Source: Shewanella sp. Choline-02u-19
Lineage (GTDB): Bacteria > Pseudomonadota > Gammaproteobacteria > Enterobacterales > Shewanellaceae
Direction of reading: 5' to 3'
Assembly: GCF_002836205.1 (NCBI RefSeq)
Contig: NZ_PJBE01000013.1
Location: 2,604,001-2,668,000 of the forward strand
Length of the DNA: 64,000 nt
In this document: positions 43,284 to 51,235 of the stretch, in pieces
How positions within the stretch are numbered: the first letter of the stretch is position 1
Layout: each line of letters starts with the position of its first letter
Notes under the pieces: model-generated
The model's input: only the letters and a program-made list of their open reading frames with translations
What the model was told of the DNA's origin: nothing
The model's database searches: none
Translations under genes and position numbers: made by a program

Positions 43284-43715
43284 GTGGATACCAATAACCC
43301 TGCCACCGCTTCCAATACGCTTAGCAAAGTTAACCCGCCGAAACGCCTTATCGCCCTATTAGTCTTTTTGGTACTGATATCCGTCACTGGCCTGATAATG
43401 AAGCAAGGGGTGTTGTTTTGTATTCTCACCCTGTTCATGGTGCTAGCCATTATAGGTAAGCAAAAAGCAGGATTAATCATGCTGCGTGTATACACCTCTT
43501 TGCAACTGGCCATTGTGAGCATGTTACCTTTAGTACTTTACGATCCTGAAAACTTGGCATCAAGTTTTGCTATCGGCAGCTTTAACGCACAAGTACCTGA
43601 TTGGATAATATTTAGCATTTTGATTTTGTTAGCGATCGTACAGGTATGGATAGCCTTCACGCGTAAGGTTGGGCAATACTTTAATCGGGAAGTTAACCTT
43701 AATATTATGCGTTGA
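43284..43715 (+). CDS. Small membrane protein of unknown function
   Basis: A 143-residue protein with a polar N-terminus and four hydrophobic segments (LIALLVFLVLISVTGLIM, VLFCILTLFMVLAIIG, LQLAIVSMLPLVLY, IIFSILILLAIVQVWIAF). No domain is recognised. The start is GTG at 43284 with AAGAGA upstream. It lies directly downstream of the MITE, so its original promoter may have been displaced. A strong bidirectional terminator separates it from erpA. Confidence 0.65.
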   Translation: MDTNNPATASNTLSKVNPPKRLIALLVFLVLISVTGLIMKQGVLFCILTLFMVLAIIGKQKAGLIMLRVYTSLQLAIVSMLPLVLYDPENLASSFAIGSFNAQVPDWIIFSILILLAIVQVWIAFTRKVGQYFNREVNLNIMR

Positions 43716-43737
43716 CCGATATTAATAGAACAGACAC

Positions 43738-43765
43738 AAAAAAGCCGTCAATTGACGGCTTTTTT
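43738..43765. terminator. Bidirectional terminator between the membrane protein gene and erpA
   Basis: The perfect palindrome GCCGTCAATTGACGGC (43744-43759) is flanked by six A and six T, so it serves both converging transcripts. Confidence 0.93.
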
Positions 43766-43802
43766 ATTGAACGACACTTCAGTGCCTAACGCTATAATCA
43801 GT

Positions 43803-44153
43803 TTACACTGAGAAGCTAGCACCACAACCACAGGTTGTCGTTGCATTCGGGTTTTTCACGAAAAAGCGTGAACCTTCTAGGCCTGTAGTGTAATCCACTT
43901 CACCACCAACAAGGTATTGTAGGCTCATAGGGTCAACAACTAACTGAACACCCTGCTTCTCTACAGTAAAGTCACCCTCGTTTACTTTTTCATCAAAAGT
44001 AAAGCCGTATTGGAAACCAGAGCAACCGCCACCTGTTACGTATACACGTAGTTTAAGTGCGTCATTTTCTTCTTCATCAAGCAAGGTTTTTACTTTTGAC
44101 GCTGCCGCATCAGTAAAGCGGATTGGCAGAGCATCTTCAGCTTGTTCAGTCAT
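43803..44153 (-). CDS. erpA: Iron-sulfur cluster insertion protein ErpA
   Basis: ErpA is an A-type carrier that delivers Fe-S clusters to apo-proteins, including those of isoprenoid synthesis and anaerobic respiration. The 116-residue protein has the three conserved cysteines C44 (TGGGCSGFQYG), C108 and C110 (TTTCGCGASF). Its start overlaps the end of the DUF6776-like gene by eight bases, so the two form a coupled operon with erpA second. Shewanella respiration, rich in Fe-S enzymes, would depend on it. Confidence 0.96.
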   Translation of the reverse strand: MTEQAEDALPIRFTDAAASKVKTLLDEEENDALKLRVYVTGGGCSGFQYGFTFDEKVNEGDFTVEKQGVQLVVDPMSLQYLVGGEVDYTTGLEGSRFFVKNPNATTTCGCGASFSV

Positions 44154-44949
44154 TATTACCTCTTACATCTAATTGCTGTGCAGAATTATCTAATACCTGA
44201 CCGTTTTGTTCAAGTACTATGCTCTGCTCATTTTCAGTGACTCGTAATTCTTGTGAACTGTATTCTTGTTCAGTTTGTGAACCTTTAGCCCAGCGACTCG
44301 CTGGCACGGTAACTTTGGCCTTCACTCTAGACAAGATAAAACCATCTGGCAAAGTGAATTCTGTCTCTAACACCTGAAAATACCTAAACTTAAATTTAAA
44401 AGATGCATCACTTAGCTCAGATAACTTAATTGACTTAGGTTTACCGTCTTCAAATCCGATGAATGTCACTTCACTTCGCCCTGACACTGAACGTTTGCGC
44501 TTTTCGAGTTGAGTGAGCACTAACTTAAGCCTATATTGACCGGGTATAAGCTCTGCAGATACCTCTAAGCCATTAATCGAAACGCCATCGGCGCTGTTTT
44601 CCGGTGCCATTACACTGCGATAAAAAGCCAATTCTCGCGCTAACGACTGCTGCTTACCCTCTTGCTCAACAAACATAGTGTGCATATTGGCATTAGTCTC
44701 TCGCGCTAATGCTAATTCAATATTGCGTGCGGCGAGGGTCTTTGCTTGCGCATGTAGCTGCGCTGAAAGCGCCTCAGTTCGATCAGCTGGTTGCTCTACT
44801 TTCACTGCAAAATAGCTCGAGCCAACATCAAAGCACAGTGCCCCTAATACTAATGAAGACACTACCAACAAAGATAAATATACGCTTGAGGTACGAAATT
44901 GTCGTTCAATCACTTGCAAGCGATCGATCCAACGATGATAATTTGCCAT
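44146..44949 (-). CDS. DUF6776-like membrane protein upstream of erpA
   Basis: A 267-residue bitopic protein with an N-terminal transmembrane helix (VYLSLLVVSSLVLGALCF). A predicted coiled coil follows (about residues 55-110, EALSAQLHAQAKTLAARNIE), then a beta-rich C-terminal domain (GQYRLKLVLTQLEKRKRSVSG onward). It resembles a family seen in Shewanella and other gammaproteobacteria and labelled DUF6776 as I recall; its function is unknown. ATG 44949 (MANYHRW) is preferred over the frame start at 44979. It is the first gene of a two-gene unit with erpA and divergent from the ClC gene. Confidence 0.7.
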   Translation of the reverse strand: MANYHRWIDRLQVIERQFRTSSVYLSLLVVSSLVLGALCFDVGSSYFAVKVEQPADRTEALSAQLHAQAKTLAARNIELALARETNANMHTMFVEQEGKQQSLARELAFYRSVMAPENSADGVSINGLEVSAELIPGQYRLKLVLTQLEKRKRSVSGRSEVTFIGFEDGKPKSIKLSELSDASFKFKFRYFQVLETEFTLPDGFILSRVKAKVTVPASRWAKGSQTEQEYSSQELRVTENEQSIVLEQNGQVLDNSAQQLDVRGNND

Positions 44950-45015
44950 TAAGTAACAGCCCCTTAATAAAAATCTCACATTTCAATGCGAATGTGACAA
45001 TCAAAAATTTTGGAA

Positions 45016-46731
45016 ATGTCTGTGTATCAAACAATCGTTAAAATGCGACAGCAAACAAAAAAGTATCTCAGCACTGATCTCAAAGATACGCTTTCTCAAG
45101 CAAAAGTCAGTGTTCAGCTGTGTTTACTCGCATTGCTTTTTGCGTTGTTTGCGTCAGCTGTCATCCTACTTTTTAGATTGCTCTTAGTGTGGTTTGACAC
45201 CTATACCCAGACTCAAGCTCTGAATTTTACGGATATCATCGACGACTGGCGAGTGTTATTGCCACTTTTCGGCGCTTTTTTAATTTGGGGTGTGGCAAAG
45301 ATGGGATCTCAGCGTTATAAACGCATGGGAATAGCCTATGTAATTCATCGTGTTAAGCTGCATTACGGCAAAGTTCCACTGCAATCAGCTCCGGGGCAAT
45401 TCTTCCAAGCCTTGTTTGCACTTGCCACTAACTTTTCGGTCGGACGTGAAGGTCCCGCCGTTCATCTTGGTGCTGTCAGCGCCAGCGTACTGGCCGAAAA
45501 ATTTAAACTGCCCGATAACAGTGTTCGCATTATGTGTGCCAGTGGCATCGCTGCTGGTATCGCTGCCATCTTTAACGCTCCTCTCGCCGCAGTGATCTTT
45601 GTTTTTGAAGTCGTGTTACGTGAGTACAAAATTCACTACTTTTTCCCGATTATGCTATCTGCCATTTGCGGTGCATTAAGTAGCCAAGTTGTTTTTGGCA
45701 ACGTCCATGAATTTGAACAGATTGGCGCTGCCGTCATTCCTCTAAGCCAGTATCCCTTGCTCGCACTATTTGGCATTGTGTTGGGTTGCATTGCCGCAGT
45801 GTTCAATCACACCTTGCTTAGCGTCACAGCTATGGGGCAACAGTGGCCACTACTGCAACGCTTGTTATTGGCAGGTGCCATTACCACTCTCGTCGGCCTT
45901 ATATTGCCCGAAGCGATTGGTAGCGGCGAGTTAGCCATTGCAGAAACCATTAGTGAGCATCCCAGCATTCTGTTTTTAAGCGCCATATTGATTGGTAAAA
46001 TGGTGGCAACGATTGCCGCTATTGGACTCGGGATCCCTGGCGGTTTGATTGGTCCGCTTTATGGCATAGGGGCGTTGCTCGGCACTATCTTAGCCTTGGT
46101 TTGCGCTATGTTTTTCCCGTCTATCGCGCCTTATATTGGCTTATACACCATCATTGGTATGACAGGCATGATGGGCGTCTGTTTAAGCGCGCCACTTGCC
46201 GCGTTAGTCGCTCTAATAGAGCTGACTGATAATGCCTCTATTATTTTGCCATCGATGTTTGTGGTTATCCCGGCATTTTTGATTTCACATCAAGGATTTA
46301 AAACCAAATCGATTTTCTTCAAACAACTTGAGATTATGGGCCTTGGATATAAAGTGGCTCCGGTTAATTTAGGGTTGCAAAAAGTCGGTGTTCGTCACCT
46401 TATGGACAAACGCTTCGTGATTATTAGTAATAATGACGAGCTGCTGCTTGAGGTGTTAAAACGCGCAGAAGGTCGCTCGGTGTTAGTGCGCAATGCCATA
46501 AACGAAGTCGAGATGATACAACTTGAGCTGCAAGCCAGTGATGATGCGACGACGTTGACTCGCCACCCCATTCAAGGAGTACCTGATACCGCAACGCTCA
46601 ATGAGGTGTATTTAATTTTGTCGAAAGCACGACGAGGCGAGGTTTATATTTATCAAGAAAATAAAGACCATATAGTCGGTGTCATCAACTGGGCCTCGTT
46701 GCAAAAAGAGATCAGTTTAGGCCAAGTTTAA
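45016..46731 (+). CDS. ClC-family chloride channel with C-terminal CBS-like region
   Basis: A 571-residue ClC protein. The gating glutamate is E145 in NFSVGREGPAVHLGA, and the third anion-pore motif appears as GLGIPGGLIGPLYGIG. The first motif (GSGIP in E. coli ClcA) is not recognisable. Where E. coli ClcA has the proton glutamate E203 (IIEEM), this protein has V199 in FVFEVVLREY. That substitution is typical of ClC channels rather than chloride/proton antiporters. A degenerate CBS pair occupies the last 140 residues. It is divergent from the DUF6776-erpA operon. ATG 45016 is used; a TTG at 45010 is adjacent. Confidence 0.9.
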   Translation: MSVYQTIVKMRQQTKKYLSTDLKDTLSQAKVSVQLCLLALLFALFASAVILLFRLLLVWFDTYTQTQALNFTDIIDDWRVLLPLFGAFLIWGVAKMGSQRYKRMGIAYVIHRVKLHYGKVPLQSAPGQFFQALFALATNFSVGREGPAVHLGAVSASVLAEKFKLPDNSVRIMCASGIAAGIAAIFNAPLAAVIFVFEVVLREYKIHYFFPIMLSAICGALSSQVVFGNVHEFEQIGAAVIPLSQYPLLALFGIVLGCIAAVFNHTLLSVTAMGQQWPLLQRLLLAGAITTLVGLILPEAIGSGELAIAETISEHPSILFLSAILIGKMVATIAAIGLGIPGGLIGPLYGIGALLGTILALVCAMFFPSIAPYIGLYTIIGMTGMMGVCLSAPLAALVALIELTDNASIILPSMFVVIPAFLISHQGFKTKSIFFKQLEIMGLGYKVAPVNLGLQKVGVRHLMDKRFVIISNNDELLLEVLKRAEGRSVLVRNAINEVEMIQLELQASDDATTLTRHPIQGVPDTATLNEVYLILSKARRGEVYIYQENKDHIVGVINWASLQKEISLGQV

Positions 46732-47314
46732 TGAATGAGTTTAATGGCTGCTTTACTGAATGAGTTTAATCGTCATTAAACGCTCTTCCCTACAGAAAAA
46801 CAACAACTATCTCGCGTTGATTATTAGCCAGTTTTAAACAATGGTTAGCGCCATGTTAGGCCATAAATAATCAATATTTTTGCGACCTAACACCCTCTGA
46901 AAACACCATCTAAATGACTCAGCAAACACTTTTCCCGTCGCTCCTAACTGCTAAAGCCCCTCTAGTCAACATTCACTCACCAATAACTAAACCTGCAACT
47001 AGGTTCGTATTAATAGGTTAATTCTAGTTATAAGAAGCAATTTACATTCTACTAAATGGGTTCTTTTATAACTTTTCACAACTTTTTACAGGCTAAAGAT
47101 CACATTTATCTGTAGTTTTACGATCTCAATCGCCGCACCGGTTAGCGATGTACATTTTTTTTCATGTGCTGTTCCAAAAGGCATTAGCAACTATTGCGTA
47201 CATGAAACATGTCGCAACGGGTTAGTGAGCAAAAACATCGTCAGATAATCACGTTAAAGGCATCGAGCCTTCGGCGTAAAAATAGCAATAATATCATCCC
47301 GAAAAGGGCTACCT
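46732..47314. other. Gene-free spacer between the ClC gene and the sulfite dehydrogenase operon
   Basis: A 583-bp spacer. TGAATGAGTTTAAT is repeated at about 46733 and 46757. A large stem-loop has arms TTGATTATT (46817-46825) and AATAATCAA (46866-46874), followed by TATTTTTG. It may end the ClC transcript or be part of a small RNA. No gene is supported; the operon promoter should lie near the right end but is not clear. Confidence 0.45.
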
Positions 47315-47635
47315 ATGAGTGTAATGAAGATTAAGTTAGCTGCGTTTATGTTAGTACTTGCTCCGCTTACTGGGCAGGTGCAACAAGCACAGGCACAAGA
47401 GAATCAAAAACTGCTCAATATGTGTATCGCCTGCCATGGTATTGATGGCAGCAACAACTACGGCTCTATCCCTCATTTAAAGGGCCAAAATGCGCAATAT
47501 ATGATTGAACAGCTTAAACAATTCAAGTCAGATCAACGTCAAGATAAGACAATGAGCAAAGTCGCCAAACTGCTGACAAAAGAGCAGATGCAGTTTATGG
47601 CACATTATTTTAGCACTGGGAAGGAACAATACTGA
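47315..47635 (+). CDS. Periplasmic class I cytochrome c (first of the sulfite dehydrogenase operon)
   Basis: A 106-residue monohaem cytochrome with a signal peptide ending near QAQAQ and the haem motif CIACH (NMCIACHGIDGSNN). The C-terminal methionine region MSKVAKLLTKEQMQFMAHYF provides the likely axial ligand helix. Its stop overlaps the next start by one base (TGATG), so it is coupled to the molybdoprotein gene. It probably accepts electrons from the sulfite-oxidising subunit and passes them to the respiratory chain. Confidence 0.88.
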   Translation: MSVMKIKLAAFMLVLAPLTGQVQQAQAQENQKLLNMCIACHGIDGSNNYGSIPHLKGQNAQYMIEQLKQFKSDQRQDKTMSKVAKLLTKEQMQFMAHYFSTGKEQY

Positions 47636-48861
47636 TGGCAATCGATAGACGTAATTTTTTAAAAGGGGCTGTCGCCACTTCGGTAACTGCAATGCTCCCA
47701 GCAAGTTGGGCATTTGCCCAAAACCGCCCAGCTGGAATGGCACCACTTGATGTGTCAGCGGTCACTTGGTCAAAAGTAGATGACCTACCTAGCCACTTTA
47801 AAGTATTAAACTCCAACCCATTGAATGCCTTTCCCCCAGAGCATTTGCTTGCACCGGTAAAGACCCCTGCCGACGTTGCATTTATTCGTTGGAATGGACA
47901 GATGCCAGACTTTGCTAGCATCAATCCCGACACTTGGGAGTTCACCGTTGACGGTGAGTCGATTGAAACCCCAAAAACCTACACCATTGCTGAGTTAAAG
48001 GAAAAATTCAAAACCGTGACCCAGCAGTTGGTACTAGAGTGTGGCGGTAATAGCCGTGAGAACTTCTATCCCAATGCCAAAGGTAACCAGTGGAGTAATA
48101 CCGCTGTGTTCTGCGCCGAGTGGACCGGCGTATTAGTCAAAGACGTACTCGCTGACTGCGGCGTAAAAAGTGATGCCGTGTATACCGCTCACTATGGCCT
48201 CGATAAACACCTTAGTGGTAAGGGCGCAGCAATTTCACGTGGCGTTCCTATTGAAGCTGCCATGAATGAAAACGCGATGATTGCTTGGGGCATGAATGGC
48301 GAGGATATCCCTTATATGCATGGATATCCTCTACGTATTGTTTTCGGCGGCCGCCCAGGATCCGTATCTCAAAAATGTGCCATCGGCATGGGTGTTCGTG
48401 ATCGTGTTCACGACGGTAAGAAGATGGGTGCCCCCGCTTATCAAGTACCAAAGAATCCTGTTGCGCCAGGCGAGAAGGTCGACAATAAAGACTTTAAAAT
48501 TATCGAAGAGATGATTGTTAAGTCTCTTATCACTGCACCGCAAACTGGCGGTGAGTTATCGCTAGGCGATAAATTACAGGTTAGCGGACACGCCTGGGCG
48601 GGTACTCGTGATGTTGCTAAAGTCGAAGTCAGCTACGACTATGGCACCACATGGCAAACGGCATCATTAACCAAAGCCGTTAACCCGATGGCATGGCAAC
48701 AGTGGAGCATTAATATAACACTGCCTCAAACGGGTTATTACGAGGTGTGGGCCCGTGCAACTGATATTAAAGGTGATAGCCAACCTATGGTACAACCACA
48801 GTGGAACCCTAAAGGATACCTCTTCAACGGTTGCCATCGAGTAGCAGTAAGGGTCGTATGA
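47635..48861 (+). CDS. SorA-like molybdopterin sulfite dehydrogenase, Tat-exported
   Basis: A 408-residue enzyme of the sulfite oxidase family. A twin-arginine signal peptide is evident (MAIDRRNFLKGAVATS). The molybdenum-ligating cysteine is C136 in VLECGGNSRENF. Other family blocks are WSNTAVFCAEWTGVLVKDVL and the substrate-site region YPLRIVFGGRPGS. The C-terminal Mo-co dimerisation domain (SGHAWAGTRDVAKVEVSYD) follows. It should oxidise sulfite to sulfate in the periplasm, donating electrons to the cytochromes encoded on both sides. Sulfite as substrate rests on family and context; related enzymes act on other compounds. Confidence 0.88.
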   Translation: MAIDRRNFLKGAVATSVTAMLPASWAFAQNRPAGMAPLDVSAVTWSKVDDLPSHFKVLNSNPLNAFPPEHLLAPVKTPADVAFIRWNGQMPDFASINPDTWEFTVDGESIETPKTYTIAELKEKFKTVTQQLVLECGGNSRENFYPNAKGNQWSNTAVFCAEWTGVLVKDVLADCGVKSDAVYTAHYGLDKHLSGKGAAISRGVPIEAAMNENAMIAWGMNGEDIPYMHGYPLRIVFGGRPGSVSQKCAIGMGVRDRVHDGKKMGAPAYQVPKNPVAPGEKVDNKDFKIIEEMIVKSLITAPQTGGELSLGDKLQVSGHAWAGTRDVAKVEVSYDYGTTWQTASLTKAVNPMAWQQWSINITLPQTGYYEVWARATDIKGDSQPMVQPQWNPKGYLFNGCHRVAVRVV

Positions 48862-49268
48862 TGAAAAAAGCACTCTTATTAGTAGCAGTGCTGAGCGCGA
48901 TGTCATTACCTGCCGCTATGGCGGCAGATACCGCCCCAGTCAAAAGCTATCCGATTGACCCCACTACGGGTCTTATCATGGCACCTGGCTGGGAAGTGGT
49001 TAAGCATCAATGTAACGCATGCCACACCAGTCTTATCATTCCACAGAATGTCGGCAGTCGTGAAGTATGGCGCGAGACGATCCAATGGATGATCGATACC
49101 CAAGGTCTTTGGGATCTTTCTGATACTTGGGACCCTGTACTCGATTATCTATCGACCTATTACAACGAAACTGAGATTGATATGAAGATCTTCAGACGTA
49201 AGCCATTAGATGCAGACAAAATGCCACCAATGCCAGTGGTGTTGTCATCATCGAACAAGGATCATTAA
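48861..49268 (+). CDS. Cytochrome c subunit, SorB-like
   Basis: A 135-residue exported protein with a signal peptide ending AMAAD and one haem-binding motif, CNACH (KHQCNACHTSL). It resembles the small cytochrome subunit that partners SorA-type sulfite dehydrogenases. Two ATGs overlap the sorA-like stop (48858 and 48861); the second has AAGGG at better spacing. The next gene starts two bases after its stop. It probably receives electrons directly from the molybdenum centre. Confidence 0.82.
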   Translation: MKKALLLVAVLSAMSLPAAMAADTAPVKSYPIDPTTGLIMAPGWEVVKHQCNACHTSLIIPQNVGSREVWRETIQWMIDTQGLWDLSDTWDPVLDYLSTYYNETEIDMKIFRRKPLDADKMPPMPVVLSSSNKDH

Positions 49269-49269
49269 T

Positions 49270-49677
49270 ATGGCTAACCGTATATCAAAGGCCATATGGG
49301 CCAGTACGCTAATATCAGGGTTACTGTGCAGTAATGTTCAAGCTACAGATAGCTCATTTAAAGACACGCTTGCCGTTGCCGAACTAAAACTTGATAGCAG
49401 TGTGCTTAACTATCAAGCCGATGCAAGCAAAGGGGAGATTCTGGTTAACCAGCGTTGTATTGCTTGTCATGGAGACGCCATGCTTAAAATAATGGCAACT
49501 TACCCTAACCTAAAAGGCCAAAAGGGCGCTTACTTGTTTAAACAGTTAGTCCAGTTTAAGCGCGGTGAACGTACTAACCCCATTATGCAAGGCCAAGCGG
49601 GCATGCTTTCTGAAACTGAAATGAAAGATGTGGCTTACTATTACTCCCAGCAAGTCGCTGCTGATTTGAGCAAGTAA
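49270..49677 (+). CDS. Second class I cytochrome c of the operon
   Basis: A 135-residue exported cytochrome c: signal peptide ending NVQAT, haem motif CIACH (VNQRCIACHGDAML), and a C-terminal MLSETEMKDVAYYYSQQ helix. It is similar in design to the first cytochrome of the operon. ATG 49270 has AAGGA eight bases upstream; the longer frame start at 49210 lies inside the previous gene. It is the last gene before a terminator and is likely an electron shuttle towards the terminal oxidase. Confidence 0.87.
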   Translation: MANRISKAIWASTLISGLLCSNVQATDSSFKDTLAVAELKLDSSVLNYQADASKGEILVNQRCIACHGDAMLKIMATYPNLKGQKGAYLFKQLVQFKRGERTNPIMQGQAGMLSETEMKDVAYYYSQQVAADLSK

Positions 49678-49701
49678 TCCCATATTCTCGCTATTAAAAT
49701 G

Positions 49702-49731
49702 AAAGCCCAGATTAACCCTCTGGGCTTTTTA
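49702..49731 (+). terminator. Terminator of the sulfite dehydrogenase operon
   Basis: AAAGCCCAGA (49702-49711) and TCTGGGCTTT (49719-49728) pair around a seven-base loop with a T run. The remaining spacer to 50002 holds no gene. Confidence 0.92.
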
Positions 49732-50002
49732 GTGCTTGCCAATGAGCCTTGCACAACCTGTTGTGATAACTTGCAAAACAGCTTAACTACTTCAAATATC
49801 GTTATAACATGTAAAAATATAGGTGTTCTTACGCCATAACCCGCTCGAAAACAGACCAATACCATCGTCATGTTTCGCCACAATAAAGCGCCAACTTTAC
49901 AAATGAGTAACAATAAAGGAATATTGAATAAGGATCGACTAGATTTAGACTGTAGCAATAACCTTGATACAGCCTCATCGCTATCACCTAAAGGACGCTT
50001 CG

Positions 50003-51115
50003 ATGCTTAGAAAACCTCAGACCCAACTTGCTCTGCTTGCCGCCTCAGTCCTGCTGTTACTTTATGCTGCTAACTCTCAGTTCAATCCCGACAACAGTGA
50101 CGCAGTCATTAATACTCCAGCACCCGTCACTAGCGCTAAAGTGGCACTCAAAACCCAAGTTAATCAAAGTAAATCAGAGCCAGATAAAACAGGTTCCGTA
50201 CAGCAACGCATAGTCGCTGCTGATCTTGCTACCGCTTCAAATTCAACTGAAACCCAAATGAGCTTTATTAATGTCTCAGATGCTCGCCCCACTAAGGCAC
50301 CTAAAGAGATCAAAATAAACTCACTTGATGAATTGTCGTCACTGTTTGATTCGCTAAATTATAATACTCAAAGCTGGATCGATGGCAATCGAGAGGTCCC
50401 TAGGCTAACGTTTGAGTCGGTCAGCGAACGCTGGCAGGAAACCTCTAACAATATCCCCGTGCAGCAAAAGAAGATGGTATTTTTCAGGCTAATCGCACCG
50501 CTTATTTTAGTTGCGAATGAAAATATCCTCTTAGAAAGGCGCTTAATTGAATCAGCACCATTAGATGATATTGTATTGCTCAATATCGCCGCTAAGTATC
50601 GGATAATTACCCGCCTTGACCAGACGATTACCGAGCAGCAGAGACAGATGTTATTAGAGGAGATAGACATACTGCCGCCGTCATTAGTATTAGCCCAAGC
50701 GGCTGAAGAAAGTGGCTGGGCAACCTCTAGATTTACGGTCGAAGGCAATGCATTTTTCGGTCAATGGGATTTCAGCGGTAATGGCATGATACCGAAACAG
50801 CAGCGTAAGGAGCTTGGCAATTATGGCTTAGCCCGTTTCGACACGCCTTTAGCATCCGTTGAGGGCTACATGCTTAATCTGAACACCAATAATGCTTATA
50901 AAAAGTTACGTAGCCTAAGGGCCAACCTTCGTGCCAGTAACGCCGCTATTACCGGCATTGAACTGGCGGGTACTTTAGACAAATATTCAGAAAGAGGCCA
51001 AGCCTACATTGATGGGATAAGGCAGATGATCCGTTATAACAAGTTAGACCAAGTTGACGAAGCCTACTTAAGTGACGCTGCGCCGCTACACCTGCTTTCA
51101 AGTGCCGACCAATAG
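50003..51115 (+). CDS. Bax-type glucosaminidase family protein
   Basis: A 370-residue envelope protein with an N-terminal membrane segment (LALLAASVLLLLYAA), a low-complexity linker to about residue 110, and a C-terminal GH73-like domain as in E. coli Bax and FlgJ. The catalytic glutamate is in LAQAAEESGWATSRF, followed by GNAFFGQW. It should cut the glycan strands of peptidoglycan. ATG 50003 with AAAGGA eight bases upstream is preferred over the frame start at 49964. It is transcribed alone and converges on the chemoreceptor gene. Confidence 0.85.
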   Translation: MLRKPQTQLALLAASVLLLLYAANSQFNPDNSDAVINTPAPVTSAKVALKTQVNQSKSEPDKTGSVQQRIVAADLATASNSTETQMSFINVSDARPTKAPKEIKINSLDELSSLFDSLNYNTQSWIDGNREVPRLTFESVSERWQETSNNIPVQQKKMVFFRLIAPLILVANENILLERRLIESAPLDDIVLLNIAAKYRIITRLDQTITEQQRQMLLEEIDILPPSLVLAQAAEESGWATSRFTVEGNAFFGQWDFSGNGMIPKQQRKELGNYGLARFDTPLASVEGYMLNLNTNNAYKKLRSLRANLRASNAAITGIELAGTLDKYSERGQAYIDGIRQMIRYNKLDQVDEAYLSDAAPLHLLSSADQ

Positions 51116-51178
51116 CGGGGGTTTCAAGAGAGTATCAACACTGCTAAAACACTGCATATTTAACCAACGCAAAAGTAA

Positions 51179-51207
51179 AAAGGGTTAGCCTATTCAGCTA
51201 ACCCTTT
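51179..51207. terminator. Terminator between the Bax-like gene and the chemoreceptor gene
   Basis: Arms AAAGGGTTAGC (51179-51189) and GCTAACCCTTT (51197-51207) are perfect. The T run is better for the minus-strand chemoreceptor transcript (TTTTACTTTTG) than for the plus strand. Confidence 0.82.
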
Positions 51208-51235
51208 CGAAAGATGAAACTTTACCTTTAAGCTT

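Noticed and set aside
43121..43522. Minus-strand ORF of 133 codons across the MITE and the next gene
   Set aside because: It is antisense to the membrane protein gene and crosses the MITE end; its translation has no family content.
46817..46880. Small RNA candidate from the long stem-loop followed by a T run
   Set aside because: The loop is about 40 bases with only weak inner pairing and no promoter was seen; kept only as a note in the spacer entry.
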